A stretch of DNA of 64,000 bases, from contig VXAA01004297.1 in assembly GCA_013399115.1 (NCBI GenBank), forward strand, positions 514,560 through 578,559, in the 5' to 3' direction. Of the stretch, positions 45,201-60,200 are shown piece after piece. A model generated the notes under the pieces. That model saw only the letters and a list, made by a program, of their open reading frames with translations, ran no database searches and was not told the DNA's origin. The translations under genes and the position numbers were made by a program. This DNA is from Anseranas semipalmata (taxonomy: Eukaryota > Chordata > Aves > Anseriformes > Anseranatidae). Position 1 is the first letter of the stretch, and the number at the start of each line of letters is the position of its first letter.

Positions 45201-48200
45201 TGCTTCCTGAGTAGCTGAAGGAGAAGGTAGATAACTATTTGTCGTGAACTGTGCAAACAGAATTGCTGAAGGTTCAATCTGGGCTGATCAGCTTGGCTCT
45301 GGCTAACTCTTTCTAAAACCATTTTTGTTCTTCCTGTAGGAAAAACAAAGAAGTAGATTCTTCTCTATCTTCTATTTGGCCATTAATGCTGGAAGTCTCT
45401 TATCCACTGTAATCACCCCAATTCTCAGAGGTAAGTCCACACATTTATTCATAAAATAGTTAAACAGCAATAAAGGATGAGTGTTGGATTGCAGTCATTT
45501 AGGCTTAAATGAACAGGCAAATCAGTCTTCAGGTTTTCTTCTGTCATCCAACTTCTTATGGATGAGGTACTACCAAAAAAAAAGTTTGATCTGAATTGCC
45601 TTCAGATCTAATACTTATGATCCTAAAGAGAGATGCTGAAGCCATCACAACTTCTATGCCTAAAGCATATTTTAATTCCATAGAGGTACAAATACTGCAC
45701 CTCTTCCACTGCCTTTAAAACCATTGCTTAAGCAGTTGTGTTCCTTGTTGGGAAGGAAAGGCGAGAGTGCTCTACTCTGGAAGTGAAAGCTATTCTAAAG
45801 GGTGCCCATACAAAGTATAGAAGCATTTATGCACATGTAAACACACTGATCCATGTGATAAAATAATCATGTTTTTATATGATCGAAGGAGAAGGTTGAT
45901 TTCTCCTCTGCTTATAATGAACAGCATGATCCTAAACAAAAAGCAGTCCAATTCACTGATCCATATGCATGTAGATTTTCATTGCAAGCTTATACAGATG
46001 GTGTAGGGATGTGCTTGGCATGAGTTTGAGGAAGGCTGTTTTTCTCAAAAGCGAGAAAATAGAATGCAATCTCTGGAATAATCCTAAAGCACTGGACTGA
46101 AATTGTGGCTTTTGGATTCTTTGACAGCAGCTGAGTGAAACAGACTGTGTGGAAGCATTTTAGGTGTTTGCTTAATGCAAATTCTATTCTTTCCCCAAAT
46201 GGAAGGAGATACGCAAATGGTACAACATCCAGCTTGCTTCCATGCTGATACAGGGTGAAAACTACCTTGGAAAAACTGACAAATTCAGCTGAGGAAAGTG
46301 ATACCATTACTTTCTCTAACGACTTAACCAAAATTTTAATATAACTCAAATCAAGACATTAATTAGCTGCAAGCTATTTTTTTCTAAAGGAGAACTGAAT
46401 AGTTTCATTAGTAGAAGTATGGTGAAAATTATTACTTCTAGTCTTTGGTTACTTTTCCCCGTTAGTTGCTACATCTGCACTTGGAGCATCATTTCAGGAC
46501 GCGTGCATGAGGCTTATCAAATCTAATCACTGGCTACTTGGCAGGGGGTGGGGAAGGTGTTGAGTGTTTTTCGCAAGTTACACTTGTTATGTTACTTTGC
46601 TTATGAACTTGTCCCAAAACCTTTATAATCTAGTTCCTTTCTCACCGAGAACGTGCATTTGACCATTCTAGCAGGATTCTTCTTTTCTCAGTGTAAAACT
46701 AAATGTAAATCTCCTATCAGGAGAGGCTGAGAGAGCTGGGACTCTTCAGCCTGGAGAAGAGGAGGCTCGGGGGCGGGGAGCAAAAGAAGAGGGAGGCAGG
46801 CTCCTTTCAGTGGTGCCCAGTGCCAGGACAAGAGGCAATGGGCACAAACTGGAACACAGGAGGCTCCCTCTGAACACCAGGCAGCACTTCTGTGCTGTGC
46901 GGGTGACAGAGCAGTGGCACAGGTTGCCCAGAGAGGCTGTGGAGTCTCCTCCTTGGAGATCTTCAAAAGCCGCCTGGACGTGGGCCTGGGCAACCTGCTT
47001 GGGGTGTGCCAGCTTGAGCAGGGGGCTGGATAAGAGGGACCTTTACCATTCTAAGACTTTTACGATGCATAATTCCCCTTCTCAGTACTATAAGGCAAAG
47101 TGGATTCTGATCATCCACGCTGTCAATGTCAGCAGAGATTATTTTTTTTTCTTGAGTCAACAATGAATGCAAGGAATAAAACCCTGTATAAAACCTTGGC
47201 AGCAGTCCCTGAGACTTGTATCTAATGTTACATTGTACTTCAGCTCAAGAATGTGGCATTCACAGCAAACAGCAATGCTACCCACTAGCATTTGGAGTTC
47301 CTGCTGCCCTCATGGCTGTTTCGTTGAGTAAGTTGAACTGTTTCCATCTTGATGCTTCAGTTATAGATGTGATTAGACGACAATGATTTCTGAATAATAA
47401 GAAAATGGTTGAAATCTCCAGGTATCAATCTCTGATACAATGCCTGATTGTTACTGCAATTTTTGACTTGTGAAACTTCTTTGGAGGGAGGGGGAATTGA
47501 CAAAAAAACACTCCCTCTCTTACAGGAGGGACTGATGGAGGTGAAGGGAGGCACAAAAAAGCTGAAATTGTCATGTAATATGCTGCCTATGTTGCTTGGT
47601 CTACTGGGTTGTATAAATAAAAGATCTTTTGAATGTAGGATGAGAACTCAGAGAAAATGTGGTTTTCAGAAATCAATCATAGCCCAGGATAGTGAACTAA
47701 GTCAGGTAATTGTCCTTGCACTTGTGAAATACCATACTGCTGTGCCAGTATTTTGTCAAACTACTGCATTTTTACTAGCTGCGCTACAGATTGCTCCCTG
47801 AGCCTTTCAGCTGCAGTACAAAGACCAAGAAACTGGTGCCCATAGAAGCAGCTCTGGAGGTTTTTGTTTGTTTGTTTTTCCTAATGGAGCGGCTGGTGTA
47901 TGCCATAGTATCCCTGACCAGGAGCCTACCCGGGGTGGGACACCAGCTACCGGTGACTGTCTTATCAGCACACCCAACCCAGGGTGATGGCGGCTGCAGG
48001 TGTTTGCCCGTGCCTTGCCCAGCACGTGGGAGGGTGAGGCCAGGGAACGTGTCTGTGGGAGCTGAGGAAGCGTTGGCAAGTCCTGTAGTTCAGGTGAAGC
48101 CTCACGTGTCCCTGCGTGATGTGAGATGCAGTGTCCCGGCCTCTTGAAAGGAATCATTAAAAAGGAATCATTAAGAGTTTTTAATCAAGTGCAGCGAGGC

Positions 48201-51200
48201 CAAAGAGAAGGTCGGTAGTGGTTCTTGTTTTGACCATAACTCATGTCCCACTGAGTATGGCCACTTACCCCAAGAGTTTCAGGATTTAGTCCTGTGTCTT
48301 AAATAGCCGTAATCTGCTGACATTAATTTGATTTCTTTTACCATATAATAGCATGGCAATACTCACACCCATTGCTACTTAGGTTTACTCTCAGCCTGAT
48401 GCAACTCCTTAATTGTTATGGTTTTCATACCAATTTTTTTGCCACTGTTTTCAGTTAATCACAAATTGCTTTCTGTTTGCTTATTGTAGTTGTGTTCATG
48501 ATTGGAAGCGGAATGTACAAAAAGGTTCAACCTCAAGGCAATATAATGATTCAAGTTTGCAAATGCATTGGAGTAAGTAGTGCTTGTACTCCCAGAAAGC
48601 CTGACAGGAATTTTCAAAACTGCTTGGTACACTTGCCTGGAGCAGAAATCTGCCATATTATGAGGAAAACTTCTGAAGTTTTCACCTCTCTTCCTTCCAG
48701 AAGACTTCTTACTGATACCTCCAGATTTAGACTGCCTTTTTGTCTATCTGTCTCTGTTCATATCTGAATTTATATACACAGAAAACAAAGCAAGATGTTA
48801 ATGATGTGTAAAAGCTTATCCCAACTTCTGGGAATCATCCCTTTGCTCATTCATGTACTTTTATCTAGCCCTGTAGGAAGACAGGCAAGCATGCATTGAC
48901 CTGAGTCAAGAACAGAGGTGCTAGTATATCTTACCAGCAAAAATGTATTGCTTGTGAAAAGAACGCGTTGTTTACAATGCAGAGGTATATTGAGCCCCAT
49001 TGTATTAAGGAGGTTGGGGGATTATATATCACTGCAAGCCTGCAAGGAAGGGAGCTAAATCTGCATGAGTAGCACTGCATATCCCAAATGTGGCAGTGTC
49101 TCAACTTTGAGATTAGGGGACTTCTTTCATTTATGGGCTTCCTCATTCTCCATGCAGATCTGCTAGCTTGTCATAGCCCAGACCACTGCTTGTCTCATAA
49201 GCGCTGCCAAAACCAAGTCTCTGTATGTGACTTTGGCTATCACTTAGAGTGCTGCCCCTAGAGCCCAGCCAAGCTCAGCCATGCACATTATCACATGCAG
49301 AAAGTTTGTGGATTTCTCAGGACTGTATATATGTGTATATTCAGTATCAAGGAATTTCTGTAGGATGCAGTTTCTTATAGTGAAACATGCTCTTGTAGCC
49401 ATTCAGCTCTGAAGAACTGTGCATATGACGTTCTCTCTTGATTGCTATACATAAGTTAGTCTTAAGTAGGCAGGCCTCCATGTTCCTAACAGCAACCCAC
49501 ATTTAGAGCTGCTCAGAGCAGCTCTGAGCTGTTTGGTTTAGGTAGTCCCAGGTGCACACTTCACTGGATAGGCAGTGCGAAGTCTTAAATGCAATATTCC
49601 TGGCGAAGCTTAGAGCAGGTAACAGAGGTTGCCTTTAGCAGCCTCAGAAGACTAGAAGCAGAAGTGTCGTCTTTACCTTCGAAGTAGCAGATAGTCTTAC
49701 AAATATTTGAAACATCATTAAACAAAATTTTCATGGTCTCTCCCCAGTTTGCCATCAAAAACAGGTTTCGGCATCGCAGCAAAGAGTATCCCAAGAGAGA
49801 ACATTGGCTAGACTGGGCAAGTGAGAAGTACAGTGTAAGTACCGTGTGAGCACTCCTGTGCATCAGCATCCCCTGAACCTCAGCTCCTGTGCTGTCTGCT
49901 CCAGTCCATTGCTTCAGGCGCTAGTAAATAGTTTTGGGCCTCTCAGTCATGTAGAAGTTGATGGCCTTGTGTCCCATAGTCCCCCGCCCATGTCCTGTGC
50001 TCCCTGGTCTCCTATCCACCCTGCCCTGCTGTCAATGGCAGTGCAAACGTTATCCCCTTCCCTTTATTTTACTTTTGCCTATGTGTATTTTTCATGTGTG
50101 AAGTGCATTCCTCAGTTACTCGTCATTCAAATGCCTCCTAAGCAGTGCTGCTAAAGCCTACCAGGAAAACAGAGCAGTGTGGAGCTAAATCTCCTGCTGC
50201 CGTTGCAGCGCAGGCATGCCAAGAAGCACAGGCTCTTCTGCTATCAGTGTCACCTTTAACCAGCAGCCCTTCCCACACCCATAAGCAGACCTTGTGCTTT
50301 TTCGCAGGAATCAGCAGAAGTATCCATAACATCCAAAGTTCAGGATGTGGGTAAACACTGCATGAGAAGTCTTGTGTCTCCACCTGCTGCTGTGCTGTGA
50401 ATAGCAATGGAAGTGTCCGAGGTTTTTCTCTGATTCCTTCTTTATAATTCTCCTTCACTACAGAAACGACTGATTGCTCAGACTAAGATGGTGTTGAAGG
50501 TGCTCTTCCTTTACATCCCTCTCCCCATGTTCTGGGCGCTTTTTGACCAGCAGGTAAAGTAGAAATGGTTTGGCTTTGCAGTTGTGGCTGTTCCTTGTCA
50601 CTATGTGTTCTGGAGTCACTGCATCTAAAAAGGAGCCTGTGTGAGGGTGGAAGGCACTTCTCTGCAAATTCTTTAGCCTGATTATAATGCACAGTGGTTA
50701 TTCTGAGACAATGTTCACACAATGTCCTGTGCTCCAAGAGCAGCCAGCTGAGATTCAATTTATCTGGGCATTCCCAGGACTGATCCAGTGACAGCCTCTC
50801 CAAATCTTGTGTCAGCCAGTACATGGAGGATGAAACAGTAATCTAAAGCTTTCTTAGCTCCAACTCTTCTTCACTGTCAGCTGAGATGCAATGCAGAGTC
50901 CTAGTGTAAGTGCTCTGGAGATCCAGGGAGGAGATGAGCTGGATGCCAGCTTGCTTAATCACTTAGATTTGTTACAAATACCTCACATCTTTAAGTATAA
51001 GCCTGCAATTCCCATTGACTTGGATGGAGAGCTCATGACCCATGAAAGTGTGCTTCCATAGTTAAGTATTGAAGTATGAATTTAGGAGGGTATCTGAGAG
51101 AACCAGCACCTGAAAGCTTTATCTAAGGCAGAATGCATTAACTTTGGTCCAGACTGCCTGCATGATGCTTTACTACCAGTGAGCTCTAACGATGAATGGG

Positions 51201-54200
51201 CCCTGATGCCATCAGGCAACCCTGCTGTGAAATTCAGAACTAGATGCTCCTTGTGCTCCTAGCCCTGATAACAATGACACAACGATGCAGGTTGTCTCAC
51301 CTGGGGCTGAAGGTTGGCTGTGCTTGATCCAGCATTGGTGTTTTTTGGGCAGAGGGCTCGAAGGACAGGCCTGTCGGAGCTGTGGGCTGCGGAGACACTG
51401 GGGTGACCACTGTGTCCAGCACTGCCAGCTCTGTGCAGGGCGGCAGTGCAGCCTCTCCAGCTAACCTCCTATGGTGGCAGCTCAGTGAGGCATGCTGGAA
51501 ATTGTGTTTGGGCTCCAAGTGTGGCATCTCTGCTATTTCCTTTCCTGAGTATTATTTGTTTCATGATTTTGTGAAACTAGTAAATAAAGTGAAATGGGCT
51601 ATGAGGATCACTTTGCTCAAATGCTTATGTTGCAGAGTGAGAGACTACTCCTATAGTAAGCTAGCTTTATTTTTATTGTATTGTATGCCTTTCCAAATGC
51701 TTTACTTAGCAAAACAACTCAAGAGGAACTTTGGGAGACTGATTAACTGGGGGATTTAACTCTCTCTTCTTCTGTCAAGGGGTCAAGATGGACACTGCAA
51801 GCCACTACGATGGATGGGAACTTTGTAGGTTACTTTTTATTGCTTTTTTTCTTAACATCTACTTTTCTATCAGTTTTACTTATTACTAAAACCTATTTAT
51901 CTTTTTTTTCCCCTCCACCAGGGAGCTATTCAGATTCAGCCAGACCAAATGCAGGTATAGTAATCTTCTGACAATTCTAAGAACTTCCCAAAGACGATAT
52001 ACATATATTATTGCCCTTCATAAAAAGGACTTTGAAAAATACTTATTTTTTCCCTTATTATGTTCATCTTTACCAGACTGTCAATCCAATCCTGATTGTT
52101 ATAATGGTCCCAGTTGTAGATGCTGTGATTTATCCTTTAATCAAGAAATGCAAGATCAATTTTACGTAAGTTGATGTATTTACCTGACTTCAGCAGAGGT
52201 GCATTTTAGTGGTTTCTTTAAGCTGCTCTTCTAGCCCTAAACAAAAGCAAGCTTCCAGCTAAGGAAAAAATAATGCTGTATTTAAAGTGGGGTTAATATT
52301 TAAAAAATAAATAAAAATAAAAGGATTCTACAAATGGTACATAAAGGCACCACAGCCTAGAGGAGAAGCATCTAATAGCAGGAGAGATGCTGTCTACTAT
52401 TAGTGTTTTCCACTTCCCCATGTCTAACCCCCACCCCAGCAAGGTATTATAAGTAGAAATACAAGATAATCCTTAACATAATCTTTAAACCTTTGGGGCT
52501 TAAAGCTACCTGGGACAAGACGTGTTTCTTGTTCAGTCCTAGTGAGGAGTTTTCACACAAGTATTCAGTGAGCCAGTTTTAGAGGGTGTTGCATGTTACT
52601 TTTAGCATCGTCAATGAACGGGCTGGGATTTCCAAATTGGAAGGGTGGAAGAGGCTCACTGAACTGAACAGGAGAAAGGAGAAACTAGTGGTTTCTGGAC
52701 TTCTATTGGTGCAAATGACACTTTTGCACTTGGCTTACCTTGAGAAAGATCTGGGCTTGGGTAGATCTGTTACAAGACTCTCTCAAGCTTTCAGCAACCA
52801 GCTCCCCAGCATATTCCTGCATGTTCCTGAAATCCTTGTGTTTTCGTTACCTGGGTTATCCCCTACCTTTGCCCCTGTAATGAAGTCAGTTGTATCACCA
52901 CATTTCTTTGTATTTCTTTATGTGCAGACTGTATTTCTTAGAACCATTTTTATAGAGCTAAGATGCAATCCTATTTTTCCATGTAGCTATGAAAAATTTG
53001 GGGTGGGTGGTGGTGCTGTGCTGGAAACACTTCTATTCATTTGTGGACACTCTGCATCAGACAATTGTTGACATAAATTAAATATCTACCTTAAATTTAC
53101 CCTTACAAATTAACTGAATGACAGTAGATGTCTCCTAATTGAATATATTTCCGACTTTCTCCATTCAATATTTTGACTGAACATAGTAACGTAGACACAA
53201 GTTGTTATCCTTATGTACAATGTGTCTTTGCATTGTTTTTAAACTACCAACCATACTGGATTTTTTTTTTTCCTTGTGTGGATCAGACTGTCCCAACTCA
53301 AATGTGGAAACCTAACAACAGTTTTGTTTAGATGATGGTTAACCCTAGGAATGAGACCAGCAGGTGCAGAGTAACAGGTTAAGATGCTGCAGGAAGCTTA
53401 ATTTCCCAGTAGCATAACTCTGAACTAACACTAAGGTACCCGGTGTAGCTGAGTACTTTCTCTAACAACATCAGCCCTTCAAACAGTGATAATCTACTAG
53501 CTGTAGCCATTTTAGTGCCCCATTATGGAAAGGAAAACTAACCCTTGAAGCTTTGAATTAATATTTGTCTTAACTTGTGTATATGTTTTTGTTGCTGTCC
53601 TAGGCCCCTGAGGAAGATCACTGTTGGCATGTTCCTTGCTGGTTTGGCTTTCATTGCCGCTGCCCTTTTGCAACTGCAAATAGACGTAAGTTCAGCCATG
53701 TGCAAGTACTGAATACTAATATTTTGTTGTTAATGCAGAACAGTCTGTTTAAGGTTTTACAATGTGTAAAACACTTGTAACTTAGGAACCAAGCATGTGA
53801 GCACAGAGGTAGAGGGAGGAAAAATATTAAAGTACGTTGCAATACAGTGTGATTAGCATAATAAAACTGTCTATGAACACCATCCTGCAAAACATCTCAT
53901 CTGCCATTATGATAAATCATGCATTAAAGGCAACCTCAGGTCTTTAAACTGAGATTAAAAGCCAAAAACCAGAGGTTTTCACTACCAGGAAGCTGCTTTG
54001 TATCTCTGATCTCTTCTGACATCTAAACTGTGACAGGCCACAGCCTGGGAAGAGTCATCACACCATGAGCAAAGAAGGTGCCTACTTAAGGCAGGACTCA
54101 TCACACCTGGCTTTGCTTGCTTCAAAGGGAGGTGTCATGCTTAAAAAATGTAGGTTTTCCCTGCAGCTGGGGAGTCAGTGACATTTCTGGGAGGTGATGG

Positions 54201-57200
54201 TTGTATCCCAAGATCTGAATTGCCATCCAGAGGTGTCCACCTGTCCTCATGCACTATTGAGATCTGATACTCAGCTCTTAAATAGCTTGAGTTAGGAATG
54301 AGGAGTTCTCTCCTTGATGTCTGGCTTCTGCAGTGAAACAGCCTTATATTCACCTCTGTCTCCTCAAGTTGAGAGTAAAAGGTCTGGCCTTCAGCGGGGA
54401 TGGACACATCCTGAATGCCTGGTTCAGAGGGCCAGAACTGTACATAGGCATGTACTTGCACTGGGCAGAAGCTTGGTCAGAGCTGGTAAATTCCCAGCCT
54501 GTTGCACAGGAACCTTCTGTGGAATGGAAGATTGGGACCTATTTTTCTTGTGTGATAGTACCTAAAGAGAATGAAAAAGACAAGTACGGGAAGGTTGAGG
54601 CAGAACTGAAATACATACAGCTCTTGCAGCTCTTGAGGCTCTGCAGGAGCAGAAGCTATGTGCTGTTAGATCTGGTGGAAAGTGGAGTCTCCAGAAGTTG
54701 TTTGGTTTCTTTGGACTCATGCTGTGCAGTGCCTGTACATACTTCTGGCCAGTTGAGCAGCACCAGTGCTGGGAAAACGAGTCAACATGGTACAAAGAAA
54801 TTCAGAAACCTAGACTCCCATAGGATGTGGGAAAAGCCCGTTCCCTAAACTGCAGAGTGGCCTTGATAGTAAGGCAGCTTGTGAGACTAAGTAACTAAAA
54901 CCGTTATTAAAATTGCATCCCTATAACTGATAGCCACAGATCATCAGGCAAATGCTAATCTTCATCACGAGATAAACAAGAGTGCAGTAACTGTAGTACC
55001 TTTTTCATGTGGCTTAGGATAGAGCACTGATTTCACTTCTTTCTATCCTACAGAAAACGCTTCCAGTTTTCCCTGCAGCTGGGCAGTCCCAAATCAAAGT
55101 AATAAATCTAGGTGCTGATAGTGCAACAGTTACATTTGTACCTCAGCTTTTGAATGTGAGCGTAAAACCTCAGGAGTCGGTAAGTAAGGGGAAATGGGGA
55201 ATAGCAAGTCAAAAAACTGAATGGAGCAAGCCAAAGTGGTTCTTAACTAATGGTTCAAAATTGATTCTTTTCTAGTTTTTTTTATCTATTCATTTTAAGC
55301 ATTTCTTCCTATTGTGGAATGAATTATTACTGAAAACATAGTGTGAATAAAGAAATAGTACCTGTTTCAGTATTCTAAGTAATATTAGCTAATATGCTAG
55401 TAATACATTTAGTAATGGCTTTCAATTAACTTGAAAATTCACTCTTGCTAAAAAGGTGCCATTTCCTAACAGTAAGAACAGCCCTTCCTTTAAATAAAAA
55501 AAAAAATCCACCCAAGTCTAGAAAGTCACTGCTCTTACTGTAAGTGATCACTTATGTGAACAAAGATTTTTCTGTGGCTACATCACTTAAGCTTCAGACC
55601 TTGCTGTCAAAGAACCTTTTCAGGTTCTTTTCAGCACAATTTTGATTGTTAGCTCTACTGACTGCAAAATGCAGTGGAGCTGATGGACCTTTTTAATAAT
55701 GGATGCAAGGAAGTCTTAGCAACACAAGTATATTTTCTGGTAGCCTGCTGTCCAGTTTCCATATAAGAGAAGCCCTCTTCCACCCTCCTCCAGATATGCT
55801 TCACGTGAAAACCAAGCTGTGGGGAGAAGATAAGGATTCCCAAGCTGTATCCTGCTGTGGAATTGATATAACCACAGTGCACACCTGAAAATGAAGGGTG
55901 TGAAATATTCCACTCCCTACTATACACATCTTATAATCCAGATGTTTTGAATTGTTCTATGAACTATAATATATTAACATGTTTATTAAAGAATATTTGT
56001 TTTACATATTTTATTCTAACTACATTTCACAAGCATATCTAAAATGCATATCCTGGTAATAGTCATTTCTGTTATGCTGAAACCCAAAAGATGCAGTTTG
56101 GATTAGCATCTTGTAGGAGGTGTGGCCATTTGGAAAATGCTGCATTCTAGTTTATGCTAGTGCTGTCTCTATTGCTAAACAGAATTTTGCTTGGTGGTGG
56201 TAAGTCTGGTTTAGCTGGATAAAGAAATACCCAGGAAAACATAACAGCTCTTCCATAATGCTTGTAGGGAGCTCATATTACTTAAAGGTTTGTGTAAAGG
56301 AAGAAATTAGTTGTAAATACTGATCAAACAAAATTAGTGTCTGATGTGGAAAACACAAAAATGGAAGTCAGGAGATGCTTGTGATCTCTGTTACTTCAGA
56401 AGTAACATCACTGTAAACTTCTGACCCCTGAATCCATCATTCCCTCAAAGGTAGATAAGTGCAGTTGCATGGAAATTCACAACAATTTATCTTCTTTGTA
56501 GACGGACTACAGGACATTTGAGATTTCCCAGTTAAAATCTGTAATGATAGCCTCTGGAAGTAACACTAGAAGTCAAACTCTCAACTTGACAAGCACAGAC
56601 CGTTATACTCTCACAGTTAAAAATACAATGACAGGCATTGTCACTGACTGGGTAAGTCTGCCTAAATCCTAAGAAATATGTTAATGTCTTAGTAACTGTC
56701 TACATGGAGTGCGGGAAGCTCAGAGGACAAGCTCTGGGTAGCTTTTCCTTTGTTTTGTTCTCTTTCCTCCTCTCTGCTGCCTGAGGGAAAACTGTACCAG
56801 TGAGTCTGAGCTGTAGAGAGCAAGGCAGCATGCTGGGGAAAACAAAACAAAATCTGGCCAACTTAACTTGACAATTACCATTTCACCAAGGTTTAAATGT
56901 GTGGTCTTACAGCATTTTCTAGTAGATATGTATCCTAGTAGGAACGTGAAAGTAAGGTCTGGAGTCTTGCTCTGAAGCCTCTGTTAATTTTCACTTGCAT
57001 GTAATAGTGCACATTTAAGCTGTTCACTGATGCCAATGAAATATCTTGATAATGGTCTCTTCCACCAGCTGTCTGATAATGTCACATCAAAACCAGAAGA
57101 AGGAAAGAATCTTATCAGGTAAAATTTGTTTTGCTCCTCAGCTTTGCAGTGGTGTGACTGCCTCTTCAATCTACTGCTTGGGTGGACTGTTCTTGCTCAA

Positions 57201-60200
57201 TGTCATTTTCTATACTGTAGGAGATCTCCACTTGCTGGACCCCTCACTCAGATGTTTAGGGGGTGTAGGAACTTCCAGAGCACAATGCATCTGAGCTATC
57301 TTGCATATCTACTTTGGGTATAACTTAGCTAAATCTTGGAAGTGTGTGTATCACTCTACTGTCTAGACTTCTTTTGTAGTCAACAACCACAGATACCCAT
57401 GTCTACCTCCTTTTTAATCTCAGGTAAGAAGTGTCCTGCCACTTGTCTGTTTTTCTTCCTCATCATCCATTTGCAGATGCATTTGTTACTGACTGAAGTA
57501 AATGCTTGCTTCTGACATTTCCTTAAGGAAGCAGTGGGATGATGTGGATCTAGCTTGCTTCTTGCATTAGCCATGTCTTAGAGATTTACAGTTCTTTCAA
57601 AAATGTTAATTTTCAAAAGTGAAAGGGGAATTCATTATGCTGCTAATATATAAAGTAAAACCTGTATTCTTTGGACTACTAAACAAAGTATTCGTCTCTC
57701 TTGTATTTTAAAGATTTATAAACAATTTGCCTCAGGCAGTCAATGTCACTTTGGGTAACACGGACTTTGGAGAACTGACATCTCTCTCTGCCAGTAGTTA
57801 CAATGTTTTTTCAGGTGGCAGGTAAGCATTTCCTTTACCTTAATCTAACCACTTAAAGAAGTAGACTTACTTGACCTTGGGAATGGAACATAAAACTTTA
57901 TGTAATACACACAATTGTCTATACTTATAGACTGAATTGTGTTTTCTTCTTTCTTCAGAACAGATAGTATTGTGGTTATTACAAATTCAACTAATTGTAC
58001 AACTACTTCAAAGGCACTTGGATTTGGTGGTGCCTATACAATTATAATTAACGAGGTGAGTTGCTGTTGGATGGACAATATATTTTTGGTTTTAATATTC
58101 TTTAATTAAAAAGCACTTGAATGATTATTTCTCTTGCCCTTAATTATACGTATGATAGAATTCTCATGTGTTAAACTGTTGAACATAAACACTTCAATAA
58201 CAAAGATAATGATGAGCATGATAATGATATAATGCAAGAATTCATGTTCATCACTAATGGCTTTAAATCCTTAGCCTTACTAGACACTAAGGATTTGCAT
58301 GAATTCTACTGCAAAATAATTGCTACTTTACAACTTGCTGTGTGGTGCTCCATATATAATATTTCTTACTCTCCCAGATCTTTGTGTATGTATATATAAT
58401 TACATAAATTGTATAGAACTGTTTAGCATGCCTTCAGTGTATGGACTCTTTATTGCTGTTCCTAATGTGTCATTTTAATTTTCAGTGTTCTAGAAATGTT
58501 GCTGTATTAAACTACAGTGAAGATATCCCACCCAATACAGTTCATATGGCTTGGCAGATCCCTCAGTACTTTATTCTTACATGCGCAGAAGTAGTCTTCT
58601 CTGTTACTGGGCTGGAGTTCTCATACTCACAGGTAGGTTTTGCTATTCAGAGCCCTCGCTGCGTTAGGAGCCCTGAGTCAAGTCCTTACCCTGGTACAAA
58701 TGATGATCTTCTGTGACCTCTTGTTTTTAAGAGGTGGTTCCATATCACTGCTTTGTTTGAACAACGATGTTCTTTAGAGCCCCCTAGCAGGACTATAGGC
58801 TGGTGCAAAATGGGCTTGTTTCACTAGCATTAAGTGGTCTCCATGGAGCTATGTTGAATTATGTTGAATTATATCACTTGAAGATTTCACCAGCAGTCCT
58901 CAAATCACCTCACATGTGACTTTCCATTGAAAATAAGTGGAACTGTATTGCTGCTGTAAAAGCCAACTGGAGACTTCTCAAATATGAGATGAGACAGTAC
59001 CTTATCTCCACACCAAGGTTGCACTAGTTTAATTCTTTTTTTTCCACCACACAGTCTTTAGCAGCAGTTTTAATTATACACTCTAAATTGCTTTGTGTTC
59101 TAGCTCCAATTTGTATTACTAGCTGTGTGTTTCTTCCCTTAATTCTGAGTCTATATACTGCAATGATGGGAACATAAGTTGTGGCTTGCTCGACTGTGGT
59201 GCACTCAGTTTCTTCATTTGGTGCGTACCATGTGAGACTGAGCCAAATGTAAAATGTGCCTGCTATTTAGTGTGTACAACGTAGAAGGTGTTATAGCCAC
59301 TATTAGAAAACTCTCGCTCCTCAAAGCTTTTTCTAGGTCTGTTTAGTTCTCAAAGAAATAAATAAAATAAATTCCCCTTCGCCACAGAGAACCAATGTTT
59401 CTTACAATGTAAAGAATGCTGTAAAGATCAGAAAGTGATACAGTGCCTTGTTTCTATAGGCCCCGTCTAACATGAAGTCAGTGCTGCAGGCAGGATGGCT
59501 GCTAACGGTGGCTGTCGGTAACATAATTGTCCTTATTGTGGCTGGAGCATCCAAACTCAGTGAGCAGGTAAGCGCACAGGCAATTGGTGTGCTGCTATAT
59601 TACGCTGTTAGAAAGCAGCTCTAATACAGAGGGGAGTCACGGCTGATAATCCTCAGTCATAACTTCTGAATATCAGCTGTTACAGTGAGTTTGTAGTTAT
59701 AACTGGAATACATGAAGCTGAAGTCTTAGCTAGAAGAGTCTACTGGTCAGCTGTAGAACTAGTGCTTGACTGAACAATCCCATTAGAGTATATAAGCAAC
59801 TGAGTTATGAATCCTTATAACCCATTGGGATTAAAGCTAGTGTTGCAGGCTCTGACAACAGGGTTCTAACTTGTCTCTTGGGGCCTCTTTTAAAGTTTCT
59901 GTTGGACTTCTTCCCCAACATGTGTATGTACATGCATTCACACAAAAGAAACTTTAAACAACTTTAACAAATACTTCTTCAACAAGGGTCTCTACCCTTT
60001 GCATCTACTGTTTGTCATTCCTAACTCTTGCTCTGTCAGGCTCCTTCTCTTGGCAAGCAGCAGTGTCTAGCATCTCTACAACAGACTGCTTCTCATGGTG
60101 TGGAAAGGCTGGGTGAGAACTTCTGAACTGAAGTTCTGGGCTAATGGGATTAAAACCTACTGAAACTTCTGTTCACTGCTAATCAACCTTCACCTGCATA

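Noticed and set aside
46688..47172. ORFs near 46.7-47.2 kb
   Set aside because: They fall in the second CR1 copy inside SLC15A1 intron 7.
52586..53071. 161-codon open frame in SLC15A1 intron 14
   Set aside because: No recognised domain or splice logic; its length is plausible by chance in this composition.
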